Assembly (NCBI RefSeq): GCF_018224615.1
Contig: NZ_JAGTUK010000005.1
Coordinates: 100,163 to 164,162, forward strand
Source: Microbacterium paraoxydans
GTDB taxonomy: Bacteria > Actinomycetota > Actinomycetes > Actinomycetales > Microbacteriaceae
Reading direction: 5' to 3'
DNA length: 64,000 bases
The stretch's first letter is position 1. Every line of letters starts with the position of its first letter. The translations under genes and the position numbers were made by a program. This document shows, in pieces, positions 9,636 through 18,353 of the stretch. Under the pieces are notes generated by a model that had not been told where the DNA came from, ran no database searches, and saw nothing but the letters and a program-made list of their open reading frames with translations.

Positions 9636-10168
9636 GCGACGGCTTCACCACCGTGTACGACAGCTCCGACGGGCTGCCCGTGCGACTCGAAGCCGCGCGC
9701 CGACACACGGCCGACGGCGCGGTCTACACTCATCACCGCCTCGTCGTCTCGGACGGGCGGACGGGGGCGGTGATCGTGGCGCGGGACGGGGACCGACTGC
9801 TGCTCGTGTTGAGCGCGCGCGACGCCGTGGGAGCAGACCTCTGGGAGTTCCCGCGCGGAGCCGGTGAGGCCGAGGAGACGGCCGTCGAGACCGCCCTGCG
9901 AGAGCTGCAGGAGGAGACCGGTCTGCGCGGTGTCGATCCGTGCCTCCTGGGAGACTACGTGACCGATTCGTCGATCTTTCCGCAGCGGGTCGCCGTCGTG
10001 GAGTGCCGCATCGACGCGGACGCACCCCGGACGATCCCGGACGGCGAGGTCAGCGACCGTCGCTGGATCACGGTGGAGGACCTCGCGGACGCTGTGCGGG
10101 ACGGAACGGTCCGGGACGCCCATACGCTCGCGGCCATCACGGTGCTCTCGTCGAGGAAGGAGCTGTGA
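9632..10168 (+). CDS. NUDIX hydrolase
   Basis: 178-residue Nudix protein with a perfect Nudix box at residues about 76-98: Gly, five residues, Glu, seven residues, then RELQEETGL. A TxxDSSIFPQRV segment follows. The family cleaves nucleoside diphosphates linked to another group. The overall form (a WEFPRG lead-in and a short C-terminal domain) resembles ADP-ribose pyrophosphatase-type members, so a nucleotide-sugar substrate is plausible in this locus but unproven. Start ATG overlaps the previous stop (ATGA). It ends SSRKEL, and its last bases belong to the right copy of the 23-bp repeat, mirroring the permease end. Confidence 0.9.
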   Translation: MSDGFTTVYDSSDGLPVRLEAARRHTADGAVYTHHRLVVSDGRTGAVIVARDGDRLLLVLSARDAVGADLWEFPRGAGEAEETAVETALRELQEETGLRGVDPCLLGDYVTDSSIFPQRVAVVECRIDADAPRTIPDGEVSDRRWITVEDLADAVRDGTVRDAHTLAAITVLSSRKEL

Positions 10169-10178
10169 TGTCCGCGGC
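10156..10178 (+). repeat. 23-bp direct repeat, right copy
   Basis: Identical to 8517-8539. It spans the end of the Nudix gene (KEL, stop) and the start of the ATPase gene (MSAA). The spacing between copies is 1639 bp. Confidence 0.85.
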
Positions 10179-10902
10179 GATCGAAGTGCAGGGACTGGGT
10201 GTCCATTTCCGTCGAAACCGGCGGGGTCGGCGCAGCTTCAAGGACCTCTTCAGCGGGGCTTCGCGTCGCTCTCGCCCGGGGGAGTTCTGGGCGCTCCGAG
10301 ACGTCTCGTTCACGGTGCAGCCGGGGGAGTCGATCGGAGTGGTCGGCCGCAACGGCCAGGGGAAGTCCACACTGCTGCGGCTCGTGGCCGGCGTGCTGCT
10401 GCCCGACGAGGGCTCGGTGCGGGTGAACGGCGGTGTCGCGCCGCTCATCGAGATCACGGGAGGCTTCGTCGGCGATCTGACCGTGCGGGAGAACGTGCGG
10501 CTCACGGCGGGGCTCCACGGCATGTCGCGCGACGAGGTGTCGCGCCGATACGACGACATCATCGCGTTCGCGGAGCTCGCGGGCTTCGAGGAGACGCCCT
10601 ACAAGCACCTCTCCAACGGGATGAAGGTGCGGTTGGCGTTCTCGGTCGTGTCGCAGCTGGACGAGCCGATCCTGCTCGTCGACGAGGTCCTCGCGGTGGG
10701 CGACAAAGCGTTCAGGGACAAGTGCTACAAGCGCATCGACGAGCTGCTGGCCGACGGGCGCACGCTGTTCTTCGTGAGCCACAACGAACGCGATCTGCGT
10801 CGGTTCTGCACCCGCGGACTCTACCTCGACAAGGGAGCGCTCGCCCTCGACGCCCCGATCGGCGAGGTGCTCGACCGCTACAACGCCGACTACGCGGCCT
10901 GA
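10168..10902 (+). CDS. ABC polysaccharide exporter ATPase (Wzt/TagH-like)
   Basis: 244-residue nucleotide-binding subunit partnering the permease at 7738. Walker A reads GRNGQGKST (Gln where Ala is usual), the Q-loop region is PLIEITGGF, the signature is LSNGMKVRLAFS, and Walker B is ILLVDEVLAVGD followed by the H-loop SHNERD. This VDEVLAVGD form is typical of polysaccharide and teichoic-acid exporters. It lacks the C-terminal carbohydrate-binding domain of long Wzt proteins, like the mycobacterial Rv3781 type. ATG 10168 overlaps the Nudix stop (TGATG). Confidence 0.93.
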   Translation: MSAAIEVQGLGVHFRRNRRGRRSFKDLFSGASRRSRPGEFWALRDVSFTVQPGESIGVVGRNGQGKSTLLRLVAGVLLPDEGSVRVNGGVAPLIEITGGFVGDLTVRENVRLTAGLHGMSRDEVSRRYDDIIAFAELAGFEETPYKHLSNGMKVRLAFSVVSQLDEPILLVDEVLAVGDKAFRDKCYKRIDELLADGRTLFFVSHNERDLRRFCTRGLYLDKGALALDAPIGEVLDRYNADYAA

Positions 10903-10905
10903 GAC

Positions 10906-10934
10906 CCCCGTCGTGACACCGGGTCGCGACGGGG
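10906..10934. terminator. Hairpin between convergent genes
   Basis: CCCCGTCG pairs with CGACGGGG across a 13-nt loop just after the ATPase stop and before the end of the minus-strand gene at 10941. No clear T-run, so termination strength is uncertain. Confidence 0.4.
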
Positions 10935-10940
10935 CTGGCC

Positions 10941-11549
10941 TCAGAGCCCGACGAGGGTGCGCAGGTTCTGCGCCGCGGTGCGCGCTGCGTCGACGGCCCC
11001 CGCGGTGTTTCCGCCGTCGGTGATCGCCGTGCGGAGTTCGGCGAGTCGCTGCGCGTAGGCGGCGGTGCCGTCGCGCCACCCGTCCGCGATCGACGAGGGT
11101 GGGGGCACGTCGGACAGCCGCTGCGCATCCTCCTGCAGGGTGTCCACCACGGGCAGGGCGTCCTGACCGGTCGCGCCTGCGACGATGTCGAGTCCGCGGA
11201 GCGCATCGGCGAGCGTGCCGGATACCTGCCCGCGGAAGGTCTCCAGGGTCGGATCGACCACCGGCGGCTGCGTCACGATCGGCGTCTGGGTCGGTTGCGG
11301 GCCCCCGGTCGGCGTCGCGGTGGGGGTCGGCGTGGGAGTCGGCGTCGGCGTCGCGGTGCGTGACGGGGACGGGCTCGGGTCGGGGTCGGGGCCGTCACCC
11401 CGGGGGAGCAGGAAGAACAGCAGGGCGCCGATGATCGCGAGTGCGGCCACCGACAGGCCCACGATCAGCCACACCCGTCCCGTGCGCTGGGGCGTGGGCG
11501 GAAGCGGTGCCCAGCGCAGTTCCGGCTGCGGTTCCTGCTGATCCGACAC
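10941..11549 (-). CDS. Membrane-anchored protein with Thr-Pro-rich linker, unknown function
   Basis: 202-residue protein of no family I can name. A Pro-rich cytoplasmic N-terminus is followed by one membrane helix at about residues 26-48 (VWLIVGLSVAALAIIGALLF), then an extracytoplasmic Asp/Ser/Thr-Pro linker at about 52-95 with repeated TP units. A helical domain of about 110 residues ends in LRTLVGL. The linker is typical of wall-spanning actinobacterial proteins. It follows the glycosyltransferase at 11551 on the same strand with almost no gap, so the two are probably cotranscribed and it may act in the same wall-glycan process. Confidence 0.85.
   Translation of the reverse strand: MSDQQEPQPELRWAPLPPTPQRTGRVWLIVGLSVAALAIIGALLFFLLPRGDGPDPDPSPSPSRTATPTPTPTPTPTATPTGGPQPTQTPIVTQPPVVDPTLETFRGQVSGTLADALRGLDIVAGATGQDALPVVDTLQEDAQRLSDVPPPSSIADGWRDGTAAYAQRLAELRTAITDGGNTAGAVDAARTAAQNLRTLVGL
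11290..11390 (-). repeat. Low-complexity Thr-Pro coding repeat
   Basis: Imprecise GTCGGCGTC/GGCGTGGGG-type units encode alternating Thr-Pro in the linker of the membrane protein at 10941-11549. Boundaries are approximate. Confidence 0.6.
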
Positions 11550-11550
11550 G

Positions 11551-12513
11551 TCATGCCTCCAGAGGGGTCATCGGCTGCCACGACCGGTCGCGGCCCACCC
11601 GGCCGCCGTCGCGCAGTCCGCGGAACAGGTTGCTCGTTCCCCGCACCGTGCGCTCGACGAACGCCAGGCGGATGAGCTCCTTCGCGAAGGTCGCCGTGGT
11701 GCCGAGCCCGAACAGGATCGGGTTGTACACCCCGTGCACGCGGTAGTACTGCTTGATGTAGCCGCGGTTTCGCATGATGTAGTAGCGGTACGCGTTGCTC
11801 GACGCGTTCATGTGCCGGATGCCCATGTCCCACTGCTTGATCTCGCGCGTGCGCCGCAGCACGAACTCGTCCACGATGACCGCGGTGGTCAGGCGGGAGG
11901 CGAGCCAGCCGTACATCTGGTCGTCCCAGTAGATGAAGAACCGCGGGTCGGGGAGGCCGATCTGCTGCACGATCGAGCGGTGGATGAACATGCCCTCGAA
12001 GCACCCGCTGTTCATGTGCTTGTAGCCGGACTCGTCGAACCCGGCCGGGGCGAACGGGATCGGGATGCCCATGCGCTCGGCGACGCGGTACTGCCAGTAG
12101 AACTCGCTGCCGTCGTAGTCGTACCGGCGGCCCTGGATGCTCTTGAAGCGCGGGGCCCAGCGACCCATCTTCGCGAGGCCGTCCGGCAGCACCTCCACGT
12201 CGTCGTCCATCATCCAGATCCACTCGGACCCGAGCTCGTACGCGGTGCGCATACCCTCGCTGAAGCCGCCGGAACCACCCGTGTTGGTCTCCAGTCGTCG
12301 ATAGACGATCTCGGTGCCGATGTCATCGCGGAACGACTCGACCACGTCGGTGGTGTCGTCCACCGAGGCGTTGTCGATGATGACCACGCGGCCCGGCTTC
12401 GGGTCCATCGCGGTGATGCTGGTCAGCAGTCCCGACAGGAGGTGCGAACGGTTGAAGGTGACGATCACGATCGTCGCTGCGGTGGGGTCGAATGCAGCGG
12501 GGGCCGCGGTCAT
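11551..12513 (-). CDS. GT2 glycosyltransferase, GlfT1-like galactofuranosyl/rhamnosyltransferase
   Basis: 320-residue GT-A enzyme. It begins with the strand TIVIVTFNRSHLL, then the IIDNASVDDT donor-site segment, TNTGGSGGF, and the metal-binding MMDDDVE. FIYWDDQMYG and YYIMRNRGY in the C-terminal half are shared with Galf and rhamnosyl transferases of the GlfT1/WbbL group. I took the ATG at 12513; it overlaps the stop of the GlfT2-like gene, giving an operon glfT2-this gene-10941. Adjacent glf and glfT2-like genes favour Galf transfer, perhaps the priming residues before polymerisation (inference). Confidence 0.85.
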   Translation of the reverse strand: MTAAPAAFDPTAATIVIVTFNRSHLLSGLLTSITAMDPKPGRVVIIDNASVDDTTDVVESFRDDIGTEIVYRRLETNTGGSGGFSEGMRTAYELGSEWIWMMDDDVEVLPDGLAKMGRWAPRFKSIQGRRYDYDGSEFYWQYRVAERMGIPIPFAPAGFDESGYKHMNSGCFEGMFIHRSIVQQIGLPDPRFFIYWDDQMYGWLASRLTTAVIVDEFVLRRTREIKQWDMGIRHMNASSNAYRYYIMRNRGYIKQYYRVHGVYNPILFGLGTTATFAKELIRLAFVERTVRGTSNLFRGLRDGGRVGRDRSWQPMTPLEA

Positions 12514-14420
12514 GCCTTCTCCTCGAAGATCTGCTGCCAGGACTGGGGGGAGACGAGGTCGGGCATCGCCTCGCGGTAGCGCGCGCGCAGCTCCGGCCAC
12601 CGGCGGCGCAGCTCGGCGTGGAGCCGGACGCTCTCGCGCAGCATGCGCCGGTACTGGCGACGGTCGCGCGTGTAGATGTTCTTGCCGGAGCCGTCGGCGG
12701 TGCTCACCAGCACACTGTCGAACGCGGGGACGCGCCACCACTGCGCGTCCTCCTTGCCGAACTCGGCCTCGGGCTGCACGACGTTCGCGGGGTGCGGGCG
12801 ATGCACCCAGTGCGACAGCAGGGTGGTCAGGGTGAACCACCGCAGGCGCAGGCCGGTGGGGTTGTCGAGGTCGTTCTTCGACACCAGCTTGTACACCTGG
12901 CGGCCGCGGCGCGAGTGGAGCACGCGCGACGGGTCGCGGTGCACCACGGTCTCCGGGAACTCGGCTGCGAGCGCCCGGGCAGCGGGCATCGCGGTGCGGA
13001 TGTTCCTGCGCATGTGCTCGGGGCCCTCCAGCACGTCGCGCAGAGCCCTGGCCCGGAGGGCGACGGGGTAGTACTGCATCATCATGAGGTGCTTCAGATC
13101 GACGCGCCTGCTGTGCCGCAGGAGGCGGCCTCCGCGGGGCACCTCCGAATGCAGGAGCCCGGCGACGATGCGGTTCCTGGCGTGGAAGTAGGCCTGCCAG
13201 TCGATCGTGTCGTCCTTGTTGACCCACGAGACGTGCCACAGCGCCACGCCCGGCATGGAGACGGTGGGGAAGCCGGCCGCTCCGGCGCGAAGGCAGAACT
13301 CGGCATCGTCCCACTTGATGAACGCGGGCAGTGCGAGACCGACCTTGCGGATCGCCTCGACAGGGATGAGGCACATCCACCAGCCGTTGTAGTCGGCGTC
13401 CATGCGCATGTGCAGCAGCGACGACTGGCGCAGGTTGGAGACGCCGAAGTCGTGCGGCATCTGCTCCTGGTAGAGGTTGCGCCACATGAACGGCGCTTCG
13501 TCGACGACCTCGGCCCAGCCGTGCAGCTTCGGGCGGTCGAGCAGGTCGAACATGTGCCCGCCGACCAGCACGGGCGTGGTGGCGTACTGCCCGAACACGA
13601 TCGAGCGGCGCAGCGACTCGGGCTCCAGCCGCACGTCGTCGTCGAGCAACTGCACGAAGTCGCTGTCTGGCCGCTGCAGTGTCTCCTGCATCGCCCTGGC
13701 GAAGCCGCCCGACCCGCCGAGGTTCGGCTGCCGGATCAGCTGAAGGGTGTCGCCGAGACGTTCCGCGACGTCGTCGTAGCCGTCCTGCTCCTCGACCAGC
13801 TGCGTGCCCTGATCGACCAGGAAGATGCGGTCGACGAACTCGAGCGCATCGGGCGACGCGGCCAGCGCCCGCAGCGTCTCGACGCAGTAGTCGGGCTTGT
13901 TGAAGGTGGTGATCCCGAGTGAGGCCTTGCCGACGCGGGCGGGCTCCTGCTCCGTGGTCCACTCGGCACCCTCCAGCACCGCGGGCTTCTCGTCTGCGAC
14001 CACGTCGAACCAGATCCATCCGCCGTCGCTGTACTGCGTGAGAGCCAGGTCGAACGACGTCGTGGCCTCCCCGGTGACCTCGCGGGTGGCCACGCGCTGG
14101 CGGATCCCGGTGCCGTTCGAGCGGTAGACGAGGATCGTCGCGGGGCCCGTCGTGCGCACGGTGAGCTGCACCTCGCGGACGCTCGTCCAGTGCTGCCAGT
14201 AGGAGGCGGGGAACGCGTTGAAGTAGGTGCCGAGCGACACGCGGCGGCCAGCGACGATACGTGCCCGGTGGCGACCGAGGATGTTGCCCAGGTGCGCCCG
14301 GTTGGAGACTCGGACCGGCTCGTTCTCGATCACGGACCAGGTCTCGGGGTCGGCGTAGAGCGGAAGCAGGTCGGGGTCGCGATCGAGCGGGAAGACGACA
14401 TTCTGAAGGACGTGGGCCAC
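12510..14420 (-). CDS. glfT2: Galactofuranosyltransferase GlfT2-like (galactan polymerase)
   Basis: 636 residues, essentially the length of mycobacterial GlfT2 (about 637), and collinear with it: N-terminal beta domain, central GT-A domain and helical C-terminus. Hallmarks are FNAFPASYWQHWT, SLGITTFNKPD, NLGGSGGF, the metal site LLDDDVRLEPES near residue 260, VGGHMF, VDYNGWW-like DADYNGWWMC, FIKWDDAEF, and the catalytic-side SWVNKDDTIDWQAYFHARNR. In mycobacteria this enzyme alternately adds beta-1,5 and beta-1,6 Galf. Start is GTG 14420; the TAGGCT box at 14492-14497 would give a leader of about 60 nt. The linkage made here cannot be read from the sequence. Confidence 0.93.
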   Translation of the reverse strand: MAHVLQNVVFPLDRDPDLLPLYADPETWSVIENEPVRVSNRAHLGNILGRHRARIVAGRRVSLGTYFNAFPASYWQHWTSVREVQLTVRTTGPATILVYRSNGTGIRQRVATREVTGEATTSFDLALTQYSDGGWIWFDVVADEKPAVLEGAEWTTEQEPARVGKASLGITTFNKPDYCVETLRALAASPDALEFVDRIFLVDQGTQLVEEQDGYDDVAERLGDTLQLIRQPNLGGSGGFARAMQETLQRPDSDFVQLLDDDVRLEPESLRRSIVFGQYATTPVLVGGHMFDLLDRPKLHGWAEVVDEAPFMWRNLYQEQMPHDFGVSNLRQSSLLHMRMDADYNGWWMCLIPVEAIRKVGLALPAFIKWDDAEFCLRAGAAGFPTVSMPGVALWHVSWVNKDDTIDWQAYFHARNRIVAGLLHSEVPRGGRLLRHSRRVDLKHLMMMQYYPVALRARALRDVLEGPEHMRRNIRTAMPAARALAAEFPETVVHRDPSRVLHSRRGRQVYKLVSKNDLDNPTGLRLRWFTLTTLLSHWVHRPHPANVVQPEAEFGKEDAQWWRVPAFDSVLVSTADGSGKNIYTRDRRQYRRMLRESVRLHAELRRRWPELRARYREAMPDLVSPQSWQQIFEEKA

Positions 14421-14491
14421 AGGGAGGTTCTCCGATGTTGGTGTCGCGGGACGCCGCCGGTGGGCAGCGTGCGACTCGACGAGCAGTGAGT

Positions 14492-14497
14492 AGCCTA
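14492..14497 (-). promoter_or_regulatory. -10 box TAGGCT for glfT2-like operon
   Basis: Minus-strand TAGGCT about 72 nt before GTG 14420, in the 148-bp divergent gap with galE. This would be a leadered transcript. Confidence 0.4.
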
Positions 14498-14555
14498 CCG
14501 TTCGTCACCTCGGGATCCGCGGAGAGCCTCTCCGGTCCCGCCCAGTCCGGCTGGT

Positions 14556-14561
14556 TAGACT
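14556..14561 (+). promoter_or_regulatory. -10 box TAGACT for galE
   Basis: TAGACT ends 7 nt before ATG 14569. Confidence 0.55.
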
Positions 14562-14568
14562 GGCCGCG

Positions 14569-15558
14569 ATGAAGGTACTGATCACCGGCGGCGCCGGCTA
14601 CATCGGATCGACCGTGGCGACGGCATGCATCGAGGCCGGGATCGAGGTCGTCGTGCTCGACGATCTCTCCAAGGGACTCGAGGCCTTCGGTGACGGCCGC
14701 AACCTGTACGTGGGCGACATCGCCGACCAGGGCGTGCTGGACCGGCTGCTGACCGACCATCCCGACATCGACGCGGTCGTGCACTGCGCGGCGCGCGTGG
14801 TCGTGCCGGAGTCGGTCGCCGACCCGCTCGGCTACTACGACAGCAACGTGGGCAAGACCATCGTGCTGCTGCAGCGCCTGCGCGACGCCGGCATCCCGCG
14901 CGTCGTGTTCAGCTCCTCCGCCTCGGTCTACGCGGGCGAATCCGGTGAGGGCGTCGACGAGAGCGGTGCCCTGGCGCCCGCCAGCCCCTACGCGACGACC
15001 AAGGCCATGGTCGAGCAGATCCTGGCCGACGCAGCGGCCTCCGGAGACTTCCGTGCGATCGCGCTCCGCTACTTCAACCCCATCGGTGCCGACCCCCGCC
15101 TTCGCACCGGGTTGCAGAACCCGACGCCCTCGCACGCCCTGGGCAAGATCATGCAGGCGCACGCCTCGGGCGAACCGTTCACGATCACGGGCACCGACTG
15201 GGCCACGCGCGACGGCTCGGGCCTGCGTGACTACGTGCACGTCTGGGACCTCGCTCTCGCGCACGTGGCCGCGGTGCAGCGCTTCGACGACGTGGCGACG
15301 CCCGACGAGCCCTACCAGGTGATCAATCTGGGCACGGGTGACGGCGTCACCGTGCGCGAGCTCGTCCAGGCCTTCGAGCGGGTCACGGGCGCGACGCTGC
15401 CGGTCGTGGAGACGGGGCGGCGGCCGGGCGACCAGGCCGGCGCGTACGCCATCGTGGACCGCGCGGCGAAGGTGCTGGACTGGCGCGCCGAACGCTCGGT
15501 CGACGACGGCGTGCGCGACGCGCTCGCGTGGTCGGAGAAGCTGCGCTCGCTGCGCTGA
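14569..15558 (+). CDS. galE: UDP-glucose 4-epimerase
   Basis: 329-residue extended SDR interconverting UDP-Glc and UDP-Gal through a bound NAD. It has the Rossmann GGAGYIGS at residues 7-14, VVLDDLSKG, HCAARVVVPESV, a serine-rich SSSASVY, the catalytic YATTK, and RYFNPIGADP. GSGLRDYVHVWDLA is the GalE C-terminal signature. Length is normal. It supplies UDP-galactopyranose to the mutase at 6591. It is divergent from the glfT2-like operon and convergent with the polymerase gene at 15574. Confidence 0.95.
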   Translation: MKVLITGGAGYIGSTVATACIEAGIEVVVLDDLSKGLEAFGDGRNLYVGDIADQGVLDRLLTDHPDIDAVVHCAARVVVPESVADPLGYYDSNVGKTIVLLQRLRDAGIPRVVFSSSASVYAGESGEGVDESGALAPASPYATTKAMVEQILADAAASGDFRAIALRYFNPIGADPRLRTGLQNPTPSHALGKIMQAHASGEPFTITGTDWATRDGSGLRDYVHVWDLALAHVAAVQRFDDVATPDEPYQVINLGTGDGVTVRELVQAFERVTGATLPVVETGRRPGDQAGAYAIVDRAAKVLDWRAERSVDDGVRDALAWSEKLRSLR

Positions 15559-15573
15559 CGGCGCGCCGGGGTA

Positions 15574-16872
15574 TCACTCCTGCGGCCGCAGGGTGGGGAT
15601 GGCGCCCGTGTGGGCCGCGTCGATGTTCTCGCGCCACGAGCGCGACTGCCCGGCGCGGAGCGCGCACAGCACGAGCAGGAACCAGCCGGCGCCGATGAGC
15701 GTGAAGCTCTCGAACATGGAGTCGACGGCCAGCGTCACCAGCGTGATCGGCGTCCAGGCGTAGACGACGGAGCGGCGAACGCTCGCCACCAGCCAGGAGC
15801 GGATCAGGGCGACCCCGCCCAACAGGAGGAACAGCACCAGACCCGCGGCGCCGAGCTGCAGCAGCACGTCGAAGAAGGCGTTCAGCGCGCTCTGGTGGTG
15901 CTCGCCGAGCTGGAAGTTGATGAAGGTGAAGGGATACTCGCCGCGGGCCCAGTCGCCGAACCACCCCCAGCCGGTGATCGGTTTGACGGACACGAAGTCG
16001 AGGATCATGTTCCACAGGCTCGCCCGCATCGAGAAGTCGGAGCCGGCGTCGAGCAGCGCGATGATCTGGTGCCGCAGCGCGAACGCCACGGCGAGGGCCA
16101 GCGCGACCAGCGCCCCGAGGCCCCACTGCACGATGTTGCGCCGCGCGGGGGAGGTGTGACGGACGATCGTCAGCGCGACGGTGACGATGCCGACCGCGAC
16201 GGCGAGCACGAGCACGGTGGGTGACGACGACAGGAACGCCAGGCCCCCGGCGAGGGCGATCGACACGACCGCGAGCGGCGGGTCGACGGACTGCGTGCGC
16301 CACTCGATCACGAACGTGATCAGCGCGATCACGGCGATGAAGCCGAGCATGTTGCGGCTGCCGAAGATGCCCTGCACCGGACCGCCCGCCGCGAGGTCGC
16401 CCTGGACGCCGAGGAACGTGAACGGGATGTCGAGCAGCACTCCGGACAGGATCTCCACGCCCAGCGACAGGCCGAGGAGCACACGCAGCGCGTCGCCGAG
16501 CGCCCGCACGGTCTGCAGCGTGTCGCGGATGTGGCCGACGGTGATGGCGAGGAACGCGAAGCCCAGCAGGGACAGCCAGCCGAAGAAGGTGTCCGAGCGA
16601 TCCGTCGTCCACACCAGGCTCACCAGGGCCCATGCCAGGAACGCGATCAGTGACGAGGGCGCGAGTCGCAGCAGCGACAGCTCCTCGCGACGCACCCAGA
16701 GGATCGCGGCGCCCAGCACGCAGAGCAGCGTGATGATCGTCGCCGTCGTGACGGGCGAGGTCATCCGCTCGATCAGGAACGAGCCGAACACGGCGAGCAG
16801 CACCGCGAGCGTGAACGCCCTGGCGAACTCCGCCGACCCGAGGAGGCGGGCGATCGTGCGACCCGGCGTCAC
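15574..16872 (-). CDS. O-antigen ligase/polymerase family membrane protein (copy 1)
   Basis: 432-residue polytopic protein with about ten to twelve hydrophobic helices and one larger extracytoplasmic loop (about residues 270-320) holding GWGWFGDWARGEYPF and HHQSALN. This is the layout of the Wzy/WaaL (O-antigen ligase) family, which joins lipid-linked glycans outside the membrane. GTG 16872 overlaps the upstream stop by 4 nt. Segments such as QGIFGSRNMLGF and LLQLGAAGLVLFLLL align by eye with the upstream gene, so the two are tandem paralogues. Which one polymerises and which ligates is not decidable here. Confidence 0.85.
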   Translation of the reverse strand: MTPGRTIARLLGSAEFARAFTLAVLLAVFGSFLIERMTSPVTTATIITLLCVLGAAILWVRREELSLLRLAPSSLIAFLAWALVSLVWTTDRSDTFFGWLSLLGFAFLAITVGHIRDTLQTVRALGDALRVLLGLSLGVEILSGVLLDIPFTFLGVQGDLAAGGPVQGIFGSRNMLGFIAVIALITFVIEWRTQSVDPPLAVVSIALAGGLAFLSSSPTVLVLAVAVGIVTVALTIVRHTSPARRNIVQWGLGALVALALAVAFALRHQIIALLDAGSDFSMRASLWNMILDFVSVKPITGWGWFGDWARGEYPFTFINFQLGEHHQSALNAFFDVLLQLGAAGLVLFLLLGGVALIRSWLVASVRRSVVYAWTPITLVTLAVDSMFESFTLIGAGWFLLVLCALRAGQSRSWRENIDAAHTGAIPTLRPQE

Positions 16873-18284
16873 GGCACCCGCCGCTGCGTCATGCCGCGCT
16901 CGAACACGAGGTCACGCTCGCCCACGCCCACCAGCGGCACGGACTTCAGCTTGAACGACAGCATCACCAGCAGCAGCCAGCCCCACAGCATGATCGGAGT
17001 GGACTCCGTCAGGCCCTGCACCAGCAGCACGATCGTGTAGAGGCTCGGCAGGAGCGTGATCGGCGAGAACGGCCGGTGCGCGTCGAGGTCCCACCGTGGC
17101 CGGTCGACCGCGAAGAACCAGGACCGCCACAGCAGGCTGCCGTAGGCGACGGCCATCAGCACGACCCCGACCACGCCCAGCTGCATCAGCACGTCGAGCC
17201 ACATGTTGTGCGCGTGGAACACGGTGATGCCGTGGTCGACGATCCAGTGATCGAACGCCGGGTCGCTGGGCACCCACGGGCTCGAGAAGCCGTTGCCGAA
17301 CAGCGGATGATCGCCGGCGCGCTCCAGCACCTTCGTCCAGATCTTCTCCGAGCGCCCGGTCAGATCGGAGCTGCGTCCGAGGAGCGCCAGCAGGGGCTCG
17401 CGCAGGAGCCACACGGCGGTGCCGACGATCACGGTCGACCCGATCGCGACCACGTACACGCGCGTGCGGGCGCTCGGGGTGGCTGCGCGGCGCATGACCA
17501 GCGCCACCACCAGGACAAGCGCCGCGGCTCCCGCGCAGACGAGCGCGGTGGCGGAGGATGTGCGCAGCAGGAAGTAGGCCGCGAGGATCATCCAGAGGGC
17601 GAGGGTGGTGCGCCACCGGGCCCGCGCCGCGAACAGCACGCCGAACGTGATCAGCGCGAAGAGCGACACGATGGCGAGGAGATTGGCGTTGCCGACGATC
17701 CCCTGGATGCGGCCGCCGTCGAACAGGTTGTCACGCACCCAGTACCACTGCGGGTCGATCTTGCCGTCGGGGAGGTCGACGAAGTTCGGCAGCAGTGGTC
17801 CGTGCAGCACGAGCGAGACCCACAGCTCGAGGGCGAGCGACAGCCCGAGGATCCACTTGAACGCGGAGGACAGCGCGCGCACGATCTCGTGCCACGTGAG
17901 GACGTGCGCGATGAACAGGCCGTTCACGGTGACGGCCGCCAGCAGCAGACCGGTCGCGATCGTCGGTCCCCGCCACTGCGACCAGGCCACCGACACCAGG
18001 GCGAGGGCCGTGTAGCCGAGTGCTGCCCACGGCAGACGGCGCCAGCGGAAGGGCTGCGGGCGACGACGAGCCAGCATCGGGATGCCGATCGCGAGGGTCG
18101 CGATGGTGAACAGAGCGAGCACGGCCGCGGCCCCGACCACGCCGAGCAGGTTGTACACGGCCGAGTGCGCGAAGGCCACGAAGAGCACGAGGATCACGTA
18201 CCCGCGCAGCAGCAGATGCCCCGTCGACTCGCGCTCCGGCGCGGTGGGAAGGGGGGCCACCGGGTGCTTGGTGTACTGGGCCAT
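16869..18284 (-). CDS. O-antigen ligase/polymerase family membrane protein (copy 2)
   Basis: 471-residue polytopic membrane protein of the same family as the gene just downstream. Matching segments are QGIVGNANLLAI, SDLTGRSEKIW (the RxxxW signature region of ligases), GDHPLFGNGF, FHAHNMWLDVLMQLGVVG. The loop with a His-Asn pair before the last helices is the usual ligase feature. I chose ATG 18284 because TAGCCT on the minus strand ends 7 nt before it; the open frame continues much further but antisense to manA. Likely operon with copy 1. Confidence 0.87.
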   Translation of the reverse strand: MAQYTKHPVAPLPTAPERESTGHLLLRGYVILVLFVAFAHSAVYNLLGVVGAAAVLALFTIATLAIGIPMLARRRPQPFRWRRLPWAALGYTALALVSVAWSQWRGPTIATGLLLAAVTVNGLFIAHVLTWHEIVRALSSAFKWILGLSLALELWVSLVLHGPLLPNFVDLPDGKIDPQWYWVRDNLFDGGRIQGIVGNANLLAIVSLFALITFGVLFAARARWRTTLALWMILAAYFLLRTSSATALVCAGAAALVLVVALVMRRAATPSARTRVYVVAIGSTVIVGTAVWLLREPLLALLGRSSDLTGRSEKIWTKVLERAGDHPLFGNGFSSPWVPSDPAFDHWIVDHGITVFHAHNMWLDVLMQLGVVGVVLMAVAYGSLLWRSWFFAVDRPRWDLDAHRPFSPITLLPSLYTIVLLVQGLTESTPIMLWGWLLLVMLSFKLKSVPLVGVGERDLVFERGMTQRRVP

Positions 18285-18291
18285 CGCGTTC

Positions 18292-18297
18292 AGGCTA
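18292..18297 (-). promoter_or_regulatory. -10 box TAGCCT for the polymerase/ligase pair
   Basis: Minus-strand TAGCCT, 7 nt before ATG 18284, decides the start. Confidence 0.5.
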
Positions 18298-18340
18298 CCG
18301 CGACGGGCGTGCACCGATCCTGAGCGCCGCAGCGGGGCCC

Positions 18341-18346
18341 TACGCT
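18341..18346 (+). promoter_or_regulatory. -10 box TACGCT for manA
   Basis: TACGCT ends 7 nt before ATG 18354. Confidence 0.5.
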
Positions 18347-18353
18347 GGGGGGC

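Noticed and set aside
11551..15264. Very long minus-strand frame (1237 codons) running through the GlfT2-like gene and galE
   Set aside because: Only its C-terminal 320 codons match a glycosyltransferase with a sensible start at 12513; the rest is shadow sequence.
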